This document shows positions 48,226-58,925 of a stretch of 64,000 bases of DNA, piece by piece (within the stretch, counting starts at the first letter, position 1; each line of letters starts with the position of its first letter). The translations under genes and the position numbers were made by a program. Source of the DNA: Cephalotus follicularis. Its lineage: Eukaryota; Streptophyta; Magnoliopsida; Oxalidales; Cephalotaceae. Under the pieces are notes generated by a model. The model worked only from the letters and a program-made list of their open reading frames with translations, was not told where the DNA came from and made no database searches. The stretch spans positions 186,001 through 250,000 of the forward strand of contig BDDD01002300.1 of the NCBI GenBank assembly GCA_001972305.1, in the 5' to 3' direction.

Positions 48226-49389
48226 TGTAAGGGCTAAATTCGAGGACGAATTTTCTTTAAGGAGGGGGAAATGTAATAACCGCAACTTCAATTAATGTAT
48301 ATTGATCCAATTCTTAAATAAAATATACATTTTAATTGAGTTATCTGTCCAATTTTAATAATTTCTGTGATTGGTAATTGCTTAGGATGAATGGATGTAC
48401 AATTGGTGAAGTATCAAACTTAAGAAACCCTAAAACAGCCATCGACAGCCAACTGTCACACGGGAACAGTCGACTGTCTGAGGCGAGAGTGGACAGTCGA
48501 CTGCCTGTTGAAGACAGTCGACTGGATTGGTACAGAACAAACATCTGGCATGCGCAGAGACAAGGAGGACAGTTGTGCTAGTCGTGGCATGCATGAAGAA
48601 TGCGTGTCACCACCTGCCATAACATGCAAGGGGAATACCTTGCATGTCCTCTATTCCCTCTGCAAGAATTGCAGACCTGCAACCTGCAAAATAGAAGAGA
48701 AAAGGTAAGAAAAGAAGTGCATGTGAGAGAGAGAAGGAGATGAGAGAAAATGGAGTAAGGTAATCTGGCGAAATGCAAAGATTCCTAAGCCTTTATATCA
48801 ACTGCTAGAACTGTGCGAGAGTGTTAGAAAACACTAAAGTTGAGGAGAATTGCTGAAAATTTGGGAAAGCTTGCATTTGAGGATTTGGTGAGCTCCAAGA
48901 AATACTTGGAAGCTTTGGATATCTCCTGGTAAGTTCAATTCGAGCTCCATGCTGATGTTGTAATCTGTCAGGAATGTGACTAGGAATGTTTAATATCTTC
49001 TGTCCATAATGCTACAATTAGAAATGATAATGAGAGGGATTAGGAAATAATGGATGTGAATCTAAGGAAATCGTTGGTAACTCTAACTTGGATTATAGAT
49101 GTTGTTAGTTGTGAAGATAAATGTACTTTGATTCTCTTAAGTACACATAGACATCTTCTGTGAACACATTAAGATCAAAGAATCCGAAATTGAAAGATAT
49201 ATTGACCAAGAGCCCAAGAGGAAGTTGTAAAATGGAAGTTAAGACTTAATGATTTGATAATAGGCTACTGTTGAAGTAGTAATTGTAACTGATAGTTAGT
49301 CAAACCTACTGGTTAATGACTGAACCTACATGCATGCACTGTATAGATTATATTATGCTGGAATTAAAGAAGTGATTGGTGAAAGAGGC

Positions 49390-50282
49390 TATTTCTCCCC
49401 CTCCATAACTCATATGGAGTCTTTTTGAGAATAGGCCTAATTGATATACGATTAAGGATATAACATGAAGTATTTATTGCTTCAGCCCAAAAGTATTTTG
49501 GTAAATTATTTTCATTCAAAAGTGTTCTACACATTTCTTGTAGAGTTCTATTTTTCCTCTCAACAACCCCATTTTGTTGAGGTGTTCTAGGAGTGGAGAG
49601 AGAACTCATGTATAAAACCATTTTCATTACAAAAGTTTTCAAATAAATGATTTTCAAATTCTTTTCCATGATCACTTCTAATTTTAGAAATTGAAGTGTC
49701 CTTTTCATTTTGAACCGTTTTGCAAAAACTTGAAAATTCTTTAAAAGATTCACTTTTGTGGGCTAGGAAAATAGTCAATGTATATCTAGAGAAATCGTCA
49801 ACAATGACCATGGCATAGGATTTTCCTCCTAGGCTTGTAACATCTATTGGTCCAAATAAGTCTAGATGTAAAAGTTATAAAGGCCTAGATGTAGATACAA
49901 TGTTCTTGCTTTGAAATGAGGCTCTAGTTTGTTTTCCATATTGGCACACATCACAAACTCTATCCTTTTCAAAGCTAATCTTAGGAAGTCCTTTAACTAG
50001 TTCATGTTTCAAAAGCTTTGAAATGGTTGTCATACCTACATGACCTAGTCTTCTATGTCATAGCCAACTATCATCATTCATGGAAACTAAGCATTTAATA
50101 TTGACTAAGTCATCTATGTCTACTACATATACATTTCCATGTCTATGTCCAATAAATTTTACTTGACCATCATTTATATCTATGACTTTGCATAAATCCT
50201 TTTCAAAAACCACTCTACAATCCTTGTCACATAATTGACTTATGCTCAATAGATTGTGCTTGAGTCCATCAACAAATAACAC
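49390..50282 (-). pseudogene. Copia pre-integrase and integrase piece
   Basis: GAG-pre-integrase segment LFVDGLKHNLLSISQLCDKD (50282 down). Integrase core has MVIVDDFSRYTLTIFLAHKS and IRSDHGKEFEN, then STPRTPQQNGVVERKNRTLQ and ISIRPILKKTPYELW. These are the standard Copia integrase motifs, with the DDE-type residues in DDFS, SDHG and VVERKN. It precedes where RT would be; none follows. Confidence 0.83.
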
Positions 50283-50492
50283 ATTATGAATAGAAGTTTT
50301 AAGATTACCTATGGAGCCAACACCTTTGATTTTTCCTTTTGCATTGTCTCCGAAAGTAACTTCTCCTCATTCCTTTGATTCATAATTGACGAAGAGACTC
50401 TTGTCGCCCGTCATATGCTTGGAGCATCCACTATCCAAGTACCATTGTGTCTTCTTGGATAATGCCTTCAAGCACACCTACAAACACAAATT

Positions 50493-51356
50493 TCAAATTT
50501 TTGTTTGAGGTACCCAACAAATCTTGGGTCCTTTAGGGTTAGTCAAAATGGTTCCTTTCGGAACCCAACTTCTTTTTGTACTAGAGAAGTTCAAGTCATT
50601 CAATGCATTTTGTTTGTAAAAACATGATGTAGAAGTATGGCCATTGTTACCACAAATATTGCAAGATATAACTATATGTCTTTTATGCACATTATTTCTT
50701 TGATAAAAACAAGATGAAAATGCATGAACATATTTACCACAATGTGTGCACATGATATTTTTCTAACTCATGGCATTCTTCCTATGGTAACATTGTGAGA
50801 GTGTGTGTCCATGTTTACCACAAAAATTACATGATCTAATCACATTCTTCCTAAACATGGCATTCTTTTTATGAAAGCAACTAGTAGATATATGTCCATT
50901 TCTACCACAATAGTCACATACGATCTTCTTTTTAATCTTGGCCTTTTCAACCTTTTCTTTTTCAATTTTCTCCTTCCTATCAAAGAATGTTTGATAAAAC
51001 TTGATATTATTCATTTCTTCATATCCTAGTCCGGCTTTATCAAAAACACATCTTTGCATCCCAAGGAGATTCTCAAGCTTCTCACTACTATTGGAAAACC
51101 TTGAGAAGGTTTTCTTTAAAGCTTCTATCTCCTCCTTGAGATTTTTGTTCTCCTTTACAAAGTAAGCTATTTCATTTTCCAGGAGGTTTACCTCAATTTC
51201 ATTTGAGGTTTCTTCCTTAGCCAATTTTAGTTCATCATTTTCATATGTTAATGACTTAACCTTTTTCTACAAAGAAGCAATCATAGAACTATATTTTTTT
51301 ACTAATAAAACAAGTTCGTCATATGTTACCTCATCATTTTCTTCTTCTTCTTGTTA
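50493..51356 (-). pseudogene. Copia gag piece with several zinc knuckles
   Basis: Coiled-coil stretch (ENEIAYFVKENKNLKEEIEA), then CVFDKAGLGYEEMNN as at 12049, followed by four C/H-rich knuckle-like units: CDYCGRNGHISTSC, CNFCGKHGHTLSQC, CTHCGKYVHAFSSC and CNICGNNGHTSTSC. The tail is WVPKGTILTNPKGPKICWVP. Four knuckles in a row is more than the two seen in the element at 6083-14140. Confidence 0.78.
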
Positions 51357-52322
51357 CGTCCACTTTTCCCAAGGATCTCCTTGAGTTTCCACTAGTTCTC
51401 CGAATACAATTACGGGTGCTATTCGGAACACCTTTGTGATTGACCTCAATCACTTACAATTCTCTTTGGGTTCACTCTTCACTAGGGTTCACTCCCCTAT
51501 TACAATCAAAGTATAAAGAGTGGTGTTTTGATCTAAACCTCTCACAAGGTTGGATTTTACAAGATAAGATTACTCAAAACAGTGAGAACAAGAAATAGCT
51601 CAAAATGTAAAATGTAAACTATTTGGATGAGCTTTGGATTTTGATTCTCTTTGAATGTTTGCTTTGAATGATGTTTGTATATATGTTTTTCTTGTGTTGT
51701 TCTCTCTCTGTATTCTTCAAAACATTCGTCCATTTATAGCTTCTTGCCTCATAGATCCATTGGGATTACTTTAGGATTAATTCCTTAATGGAATGTCCAC
51801 TGAAATCTGTCAGAAACTGTTCCGGCTGACTAAAGCGTCGACTGTATCATTTAAAGCGTCGGCGGTCATGTGACTGTTGGGGATTTCATATTTGAATTCT
51901 CAGCTCAAAGCGCAGGCATTCAAAGTTGGAGTCGACCGTCACCTCAAAGCGCTGACGCTTAGTCTGTGGGCGTCGACGCTTAGGCCGCTTTAAATAGAAG
52001 TTGTGTCCACTGGTTTAATCAGCCGGCGCTCTGCACTAAGAGCAGGTGCTTAGTGCCCAAAACGCAAACGCTTGAATTTGGAGCGTCGACGGTTTAAGTG
52101 TTTCTCCCAATTCTCCAAGTGCTGCACCGGTAGACGCTTAGCCTCTTGTCTCGACTGCCTGTTAAAGCGCTGACGCTTTAATCTTAGGCGTCGACGGTCT
52201 GGGCTGTTTCTGCAGAAATCTTGCTGGTTCGCTTATCTTTTGTCTTTCTTGCACATCAAGAAACTTTGTCAAATACAAATATGTTATCATCAAAACATAG
52301 GATTGAGACATAAATGTCAACA
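51357..52322 (-). repeat. SIRE-like LTR piece with GCGTCGACGG motifs
   Basis: Starts TGTTGACATTTATGTCTC on the minus strand, like the LTRs at 6083 and 62868, and ends CTTGGGAAAAGTGGACGTAA, which matches the sequence at the right edge of the window (63974 on). It is directly followed by gag. It contains at least eight TCGA-type motifs, including CTTAGGCGTCGACGGTCT (52183-52200). Confidence 0.75.
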
Positions 52323-53599
52323 GACCCAATTGAATTGATACTATCTTTGTTATTGTTCCTGTATATGCTACTGTTAATTAGTATATACTAGTGATTGTTA
52401 TAAACAATATTGTTCCATTTTTTCCAAAGATTGAATGAACTATGCTCTATATGCATAATTCATGGTTTAACTATCATTTCAAATGAAAACTATTGTTTAA
52501 AAGGAACTACTGATTTTCCTCCTATGTGAGGTACCTACTGTTTATTTCCCAATTGGGAACTACTACTGTATTGATATCGTTTTCCTCTTATGAGATGTAC
52601 GACAAATGAATTGTTAATTGTTTCTAAAGAAAACATTTCGATATTACATATTATATAAATGTAATATTATTTTTGAATTGAATTGATTGTCTATGCTTAT
52701 TGCCGTTAGTCGAGTGATAGCATAGGTCACTGGCTACGGTGGGGATCCTAGGTGCCAGGAGTTGGCTAGAGTATCACCCAAACTTATCTGCATTGCATAA
52801 CTTATTGTTAAACTACCCGCTAACGCCGGTAGTATATGTTGCCTTTTCTATCATCTTCGGAGTGTAGGGTGATAGTTAGGCGGTGCACAGTGGGTGCTAG
52901 GAGTTAGCGACATGTGACACCCTACCACTGTATGAATTGATTGTACCCTTGTGCGGTATTCTTCCATATGTATTATTTATGGCCACTTGGAATGATTGCT
53001 TATATATTGGCACATTTAAATGTTATTTTAAATATAAACTGTCATAGATGTTGCATTCATATATTCCTTAGCATGCATTATCTTCCTACTTAGCCAAGTG
53101 AGGACAATGGCTAACCCCTACAATTTCAGATTAAGTGAAGACTGAGGAGATTGCTGTTGAAGCTTGGAGAGCTTCTATTTTCAAACATTAAGGTTGTTAT
53201 TTTGTCGATGTACTATATTTTGTATTGAACGGATCATACCCTGTACTCTGTTGTACCTTTTTATGTACAAGGATATTTAGTCGGATTGTACCTGGACGTA
53301 GTATGGGCTGTGTGCGGATGACTTGTATTTGATATTCCGGCTTACTGAATGCTTCCGCATAATGTTTATTAATTGTTGTATGGAATGCTAGAATATTATT
53401 TTAATTATGATATCACCATATATGCTTGTCTAATGTAAATTGAATAGCGGGGTGTGACAGCATGGTATCAGAGCATATTCCATATATGCTAGCTGGGATA
53501 AGTTTCTCAGAAATTTAAGTGAATTGTTTCCTAATGATTATGTCATTCCATATAGGAAACCGAATGGAATCTACGGAGAGGAAGAAGGGGAAGGCGTAG

Positions 53600-55351
53600 A
53601 GTTGATGAAGGAGTCAATGCACCGCCAGTACCTGGAAATGATCCACCGGTGAATGAAGGAGTGAACATCCCTCCAGCGTATGACGAGAGGAGTCACTTTG
53701 ACCGCATGGCTGATCTCTTTCAACAACAGATGCAAGCGAATGCGGCCAACATGGAACAGATTTGGCAAATGTACGAGACTAACCGGACCTATCAGCAAGC
53801 ACCTAAAACTTGCCATACAGGTGGATTTGGCCGAGATTTGGAGCGGTTCATGAGACAGAATCCTCCGACTTTCAATGGTGAACTGAATGCTACTGTGACC
53901 GAGCAGTGGATTAGAGACCTGGAGAAAATATTTGCTGCTCTGGAGTGTATCGATGAGCAGAAACTTATTTCTGCTGTGTACCGTTTATGGGGCGAGGCTA
54001 CTTACTGGTGGGAAAGGACTGAAGCGAAATGGGAAGCCCGTGGACTTGACCGGACTTGGGACAGATTCCAGTCTGAGTTTCTTGAGGCGTATGTGCCACA
54101 GATTGAGCGGGACCGAAGGGAGACAGAATTGATGGAGTTACGTCAAGGAGACATGACGGTAGCTTAGTACAAGACCAGATTTGTGGAGCTGGCAAGACAC
54201 ACACCATATCTTGTGGAGGGTGATGCACGGATGATCCGAAGGTTCCTAAAAGGCCTTCGACCGGGCATTAGATCTAAACTGTTGATGTTACAGCTAAACA
54301 TTTTTGTAGATGTTGCTGAGAGGGCGATGATTCTGGAGGCAGATGCGAATGAGAGAAGAGCAGAACGGTCTCGAACTAATCAACCAAGAGCCGCACAGAC
54401 GCAAGGGCAAGGAAGTAATAATCCTGCTAAGTCAACAAAGTCTGGTAGCCGGGGGCAAGGAGGTTCTCGACACAGCAACTCACAATCAAGGACTCGTAGC
54501 CGAAACAGTAAACAGAATTCAGGAGGATGTACTTTTTGCGGTCATCCGAATCATGATGAGACTGAATGTTGGAAGAAGATAGGAAAATGCTTGAGGTGTG
54601 GTTCAGAACATCACATGGTGAATAGTTGCCCGATGATGAGGGATCAAGCACGCGGCCAACAAGGAAGCGCTGGTGCTAGTGGTAGTGTTACGGCAGCTCA
54701 ACCGCGAAGAGACACCGAAAAGGGAATTGTGAAAGGTAGGGTCTACACCTTATCTAAAGATGATGTGCCAGAATCTACTACTGTTTTGGGAGGTACTATT
54801 TACATATCTGGCATACTAGCACATGTATTGATTGACCCTGGTGCGACACATTCATTCATTGCATATGAATTTGCTCACAATTTGCATGGTATTACTTCTA
54901 GACTACCGTATGTATTGGAAGTGAGTACTCCTGCTGGTACTTGTCTTCTATCCGATACTGTTATGAAAGACCGTGAGATCATGATAGCTGGGATACAATT
55001 GTTTGCTGACCTGATAGTGCTACCTATCCGGGATTTTGATGTAATCTTGGGGATGGACTGGCTGTATGCTCATCATGCTTGTGTTGATTGTTACAACAAG
55101 ATGATGACATTTTACCTTCAAGATGGGACTGAGTGCAAGTTTATCGGGGAGAAAAATGTTACTGCTCCGATCATTTCATATACCAAAGCACAGAAGTATC
55201 TCAAGCAAGGATGCGAGGGCTATTTGGCGTATGTGATTGATCATAGGAAAGGTACGCCCAGTATTGAACAAGTACCTGTTGTATGTGAATATCCTGATGT
55301 GTTTCCAGATGAACTCACTTCGTTGCCACCGAAGAGGGATATATAGTTCAG
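53600..55351 (+). pseudogene. gag and protease of F
   Basis: Gag: DERSHFDRMADLFQQQMQAN, FGRDLERFMRQNPPTFNGEL, TEQWIRDLEKIFAALECID, GEATYWWERTEAKWEARGL, RRFLKGLRPGIRSKL. There are two zinc-knuckle-like units, CTFCGHPNHDETEC and CLRCGSEHHMVNSC (54532-54634). Protease has VLIDPGATHSFIAYEF near 54825 and FDVILGMDWLYAHHACVDC. It ends at the start of RT where E LTR sequence resumes. A long open frame covers 54183-55346. Confidence 0.85.
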
Positions 55352-57578
55352 TGAATGCAAGGAGAAAGAGGATGGGGGAGCCATCTGCATAAGAACAACC
55401 CCCTCCCCACCTCTCTCTCTCACTTAAAACACCAAAGGAAAGGAAGAGGAGGAAACCAGTGAGTGGGAGAAAGAGAGAACCACCATTGTTGATCTTGGTT
55501 GGAGCTTGGAACTTGGAGCTGGTGGCTTGCAGCAACGGGAAGGACCTAGAGACTGCCGGAACCAGTTTGGAACTAAAAGGGGTGGACTTTCCAGTTCCTA
55601 ACCTGGAACAACAAGGTAGGGGAATGTAATGATTCTTATACATGAATTTTGAGTTTTAAGATAATGGATGCCATTGATGAATTGCATGTTAATGGGTGAA
55701 TTGTAATCTCTGGACTTCTGTGATGATTACTGTGAAATACGGAGTAACCATGCATGTGTGATTACATGAATATGTGAACTGGTTATGTAAAGGATGGATT
55801 TGATAATGGCTTGGTGTGTTAAAACTGTGGAGAAAATGTTCTGGGTTGGATAGACATCGACGTCTACATGAAGACGTCGATGCCTTCGTGTGAAAATGCG
55901 AAAGACATCGATGCTTGAGTAAAGACATCGATGCCTTTTCTGGGCATTATAGAACAGTAATGTTATGCCTTCGTGTGTGAATGCGAAAGACATCGATGTC
56001 TTTTGGAAGACATCGACGCCTTTTCTGGGTATTGTAGAACAGTAGTGCTTACAGTTGTTGGTGAACTGCCCTTGGTGATTACATGTTTTATCCATGAAAT
56101 GATGCTCTGGTTACATCCCCTGTTAACCAGTAGTATGCCTTACACCTTGAGAGAGTGAGATTCGATTATACGGGGGATTAAAGGGTCGGATTCTACCCTT
56201 TAGAATCAAGATTTGTGAACTGATACCCCCTGGTATCATAAAGACATCGATGTCTTTGGAAAAGCATCGATGTCTTTGGTCCAAAAATGCCTGGGAATAA
56301 CTGCACGCAATGTCGGCGCTGTAGGGTAAAAGACGTCGACGCCTTTGGGATAAACATCGACGCTTATCCCTCTGTTTGGAAGAGTTTCACTCGAATGGGA
56401 CTCGTTAGACCCGAAATGACTCTAGAAACGATCCTAGATTCATTCTGAGCATATGTTTGCATTATTACTGTGAATTGCATTATGGTTGTATTCTAAAAAG
56501 TTTTAACCATTTTGAAAAGCTTGTATGATTATTATAATCATTATTGTACGTAAATGTATATTTGTCAACATATGAATATATATTTTTTCGAAATGACTGG
56601 GGAAAGTATTTTCTAGAGATGGAGAAATGTTTTAAAGGATGGGTTAGACAATTCAAATGTATTGTTTTAAGTTTTATAACTTATTACAACCTGAAAACGG
56701 AGTTTTATGTTTTAAATAAACATATTTGATCAAGTAATTTTATTTATTTGCTTGACCTGTACTGTACGGTGTTTGTGCTTGTTGATTATATGCCGCTGTG
56801 CTAATAACCTGTTGATTGTTTAGCCGTCGTGCTAAGCAACCTGTACGGAGGACTTGCTTCAAACTGTTCGCAAACGGGGTTTGGAGTAAGAGCGTGTGAT
56901 GTTGGGGCCAGGAGGTGGCGACGGTCATGACGACTTGTTTGTCTGGTTCCCTTTTGGGGACATACTTGCTACTTGTGTTGATATAGCCTTATGAGGTTAT
57001 ACATGTATTGTGAACATGCATATACATATATGTGTATATACTGTGATATATATATACTGCGATATATATACTGTACTGCATCATAATGCATTCATTCATG
57101 TTACTCATTATCATATACCTCAAACTGTATTTATGAGTCTTTTCACTTAGCCAAGTGAGGACAAAGGCTAACCCCTACTGTAACAGATTGATGGAGTGAT
57201 GTTTGATATGGAGCAGCGCAAGGAGACTTAAAGAGAAGACTGAGTTGTTCTTATATTGTCATGTACTGGTTTTGAACAATGATTGTGACTTTTGGATTAT
57301 TGTAATGCGGTTTATTGTAACGTGGTTTAATTATTCGTACTGTATTATCACGCTCCGTTTATGGGCGATCGACAATGTTGTTGGGCTTTATATAAACCTT
57401 ATGGGTATCACGTAGTATGGGATGCGTGATACATATTTAAATTCAGCTTATTTCATGTTATTGCTTCCGCTATTGAAGGTTTTTTTATTTTATGGATTAT
57501 TGCATGAGCTGAATTATGTTGTGTTGATTGCCTTACCGCTTTAATGTTGTGCTTTCTTGGGAAAAACGGGGTGTGACA
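55352..57578 (+). repeat. E 3' LTR, right piece
   Basis: Resumes the E LTR (TGAATGCAAGGAGAAAGAGG, as at 36689) and ends GGGGTGTGACA. It holds a stretch (about 56290-57170) also found in solo LTR C but not in the E 5' LTR. Palindromes are at 55855-56020 and 56240-56365. Short AT dinucleotide runs lie near 57020-57070. Confidence 0.82.
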
Positions 57579-58925
57579 AAATGGGCCCCTCAAGTTTTGG
57601 TAATGTCATTTGGATTGACAAATACTACAGTTGCTTTCATGGATTTGGTAAATAAAGTATTCAGGAAATTGTTGGACCAGTTCGAGGTAGTTTTTATCGA
57701 CAACATATTCACAGAGTCAAGCGGAGCATGAAAAGCATTTGAACAATGTGTTATAAACACTGAGGAAGGAACGACTTTACGTTAAGTTTAGTAAAATAAT
57801 GATTTGGATAGAGGAATTATCCCTTTTGGGACACGTGATCACATGGGAGGGTATCTCTGTAAACCCTGCTAAGACTAAGGCGATAAGAGGATGGCAAAGA
57901 CTAATGTCGATAGTAGAAATACGAAGTATTCCTGGATTGGCAGACTACTATCGAAGGTTCATTCTCTGTCAAAGATTAAGACATAAGAATTTTAAGTTCG
58001 AATAGTTTGATCAAAGCAAAAAGTAGTTTCTTAGAATTAAAGGAAAGATTAATGATTGCACCATTCAGTACCATAGGAGAAAGCGAACGGCACGGTAGCT
58101 GCTTTAAGTCACAAAAGCATGAGAAAGTTGGCAACAATGAGTTCATCACAAAAATAGTTATTAAGGGATTTCCAAAGATTGGAATTGGAAGCTAGAAAGC
58201 AAGGAGGAGTAGTTTTCTTATCTCAAGTTATAGTTAAACCATCTTTAGTTGAACGAATCAAGCAATGTCAGTTTGATATCCAAAGCATAAAGAAGATAAC
58301 GGACAGAGGTGTTGGATGTATATATGTTGGAAGAAAGCAAGGACAAAGGAAATTGTTAGAAATAGAAATGGTACAAATGACAATTGAGAAGGTACGGTTA
58401 ATTCGGAAGCATCTTCTAATAACCCAAAGTGAATAAAAGAGTTATGCGGATAAGAGACGAAGGGTTACAGTTGGAAATGAGAGATCATGTTTTTCTTAAA
58501 GGTTTTACCTTGGAAAGGAGTGAAGAGATTTGGAAAAAAGGGAAAGCTTAATCCGTAATATATTGGACCATTTGAAATTTTGGAAGACATTGGAAAGGTT
58601 GTGTTTAGGTTTGTATTGCCACCAAGTCTCTTTCATGTTCACAATATGTTTCATGTATTTCATGTTCAGATATATATGGTCGACCCCTATCATGTTATGA
58701 GAGCTGAAACGATACAAGTGCATGAGAAGTTGTCATACAACGAACAACCAGGTGAAAGTTTTGGATTATAAAGAAGTTTCGTGGACTAAGATCATTCTGT
58801 TAATAAAGGTTTTAATCATGAAGCCACTTGGAGATTGGAGGAAGCAATGAGACATGAATACCCTCGTCTTTTGAGTATAAGGTATAACAAATTTTGAGGA
58901 TAAAATTTTTGTAAGGAGGGTAGAT
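57579..58925 (+). pseudogene. pol remnant and PPT of D
   Basis: RT resumes after E (VLVMSFGLTNTTVAFMDLVN, LLDQFEVVFIDNIF), then a connection segment (ELSLLGHVITWEGISVNPAK). Integrase C-terminal traces follow at 58179-58771 (VVFLSQVIVKPSLVERIKQC, VFRFVLPPSLFHVHNMFHVF). The PPT GTAAGGAGGGTAGAT at 58911-58925 precedes the 3' LTR. Strongly decayed. Confidence 0.72.

Larger units (their letters stand above)
49390..52322 (-). mobile_element. SIRE-like Copia fragment in the F LTR
   Basis: Minus strand: part of an LTR (52322 down to about 51357, starting TGTTGACATTTATGTC), gag, a pre-integrase domain and an integrase piece ending near 49390. RT, RNase H and the second LTR are absent. The left border is approximate and no target duplication was found. 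The LTR carries GCGTCGACGG-type palindromes (51833-52200). It is a broken remnant. Confidence 0.8.
48272..53459 (+). repeat. LTR of F, split by a Copia fragment
   Basis: Starts TGTAATAACCGCAAC after the PPT AAGGAGGGGGAAA (48259-48271) and ends GGGGTGTGACA, followed by the PBS TGGTATCAGAGC at 53463-53474. Without the Copia piece it is about 2.2 kb. TCGA-centred palindromes here are of the GACAGTCGACTGTC type (48440-48525). The LTR serves as 3' LTR for the pol on its left and 5' LTR for the gag on its right. Confidence 0.85.
45155..55351 (+). mobile_element. Chromovirus F in circularly permuted order (pol-LTR-gag)
   Basis: The block reads end of protease, RT, RNase H, integrase, chromodomain, PPT, one LTR (48272-53459), PBS, gag, protease. 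Both outer ends fall in the same protease/RT-start region: 45155-45422 and 55085-55351 are two copies of the same stretch of about 267 bases, about 5% different by eye. A normal copy would read LTR-gag-pol-LTR. It fits a one-LTR circle opened in protease, or two tandem copies sharing one LTR and trimmed on both sides. A SIRE-like fragment sits in the LTR. Broken, several breaks. Confidence 0.85.
36110..57578 (+). mobile_element. Chromovirus E (Tekay-like) nested in D
   Basis: LTRs begin TGTAACGCCCGG and end GGTGTGACA, with a PBS TGGTATCAGAGCA at 38048-38060. The full set gag-PR-RT-RH-IN-chromodomain lies at 38155-42914, then a PPT and a 3' LTR. The flanks are ATATG (36105-36109) and AAATG (57579-57583), one base apart. 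The 3' LTR is split by a 12-kb patchwork (43293-55351) that includes permuted F. A 193-bp LTR-like insert sits in RNase H. LTR parts differ by about 4% by eye, 1-2 million years at a typical rate. Broken, about ten breaks. Confidence 0.88.

Noticed and set aside
57000-57075. AT dinucleotide runs as a microsatellite
   Set aside because: Short and interrupted; part of LTR sequence, not worth a separate call.
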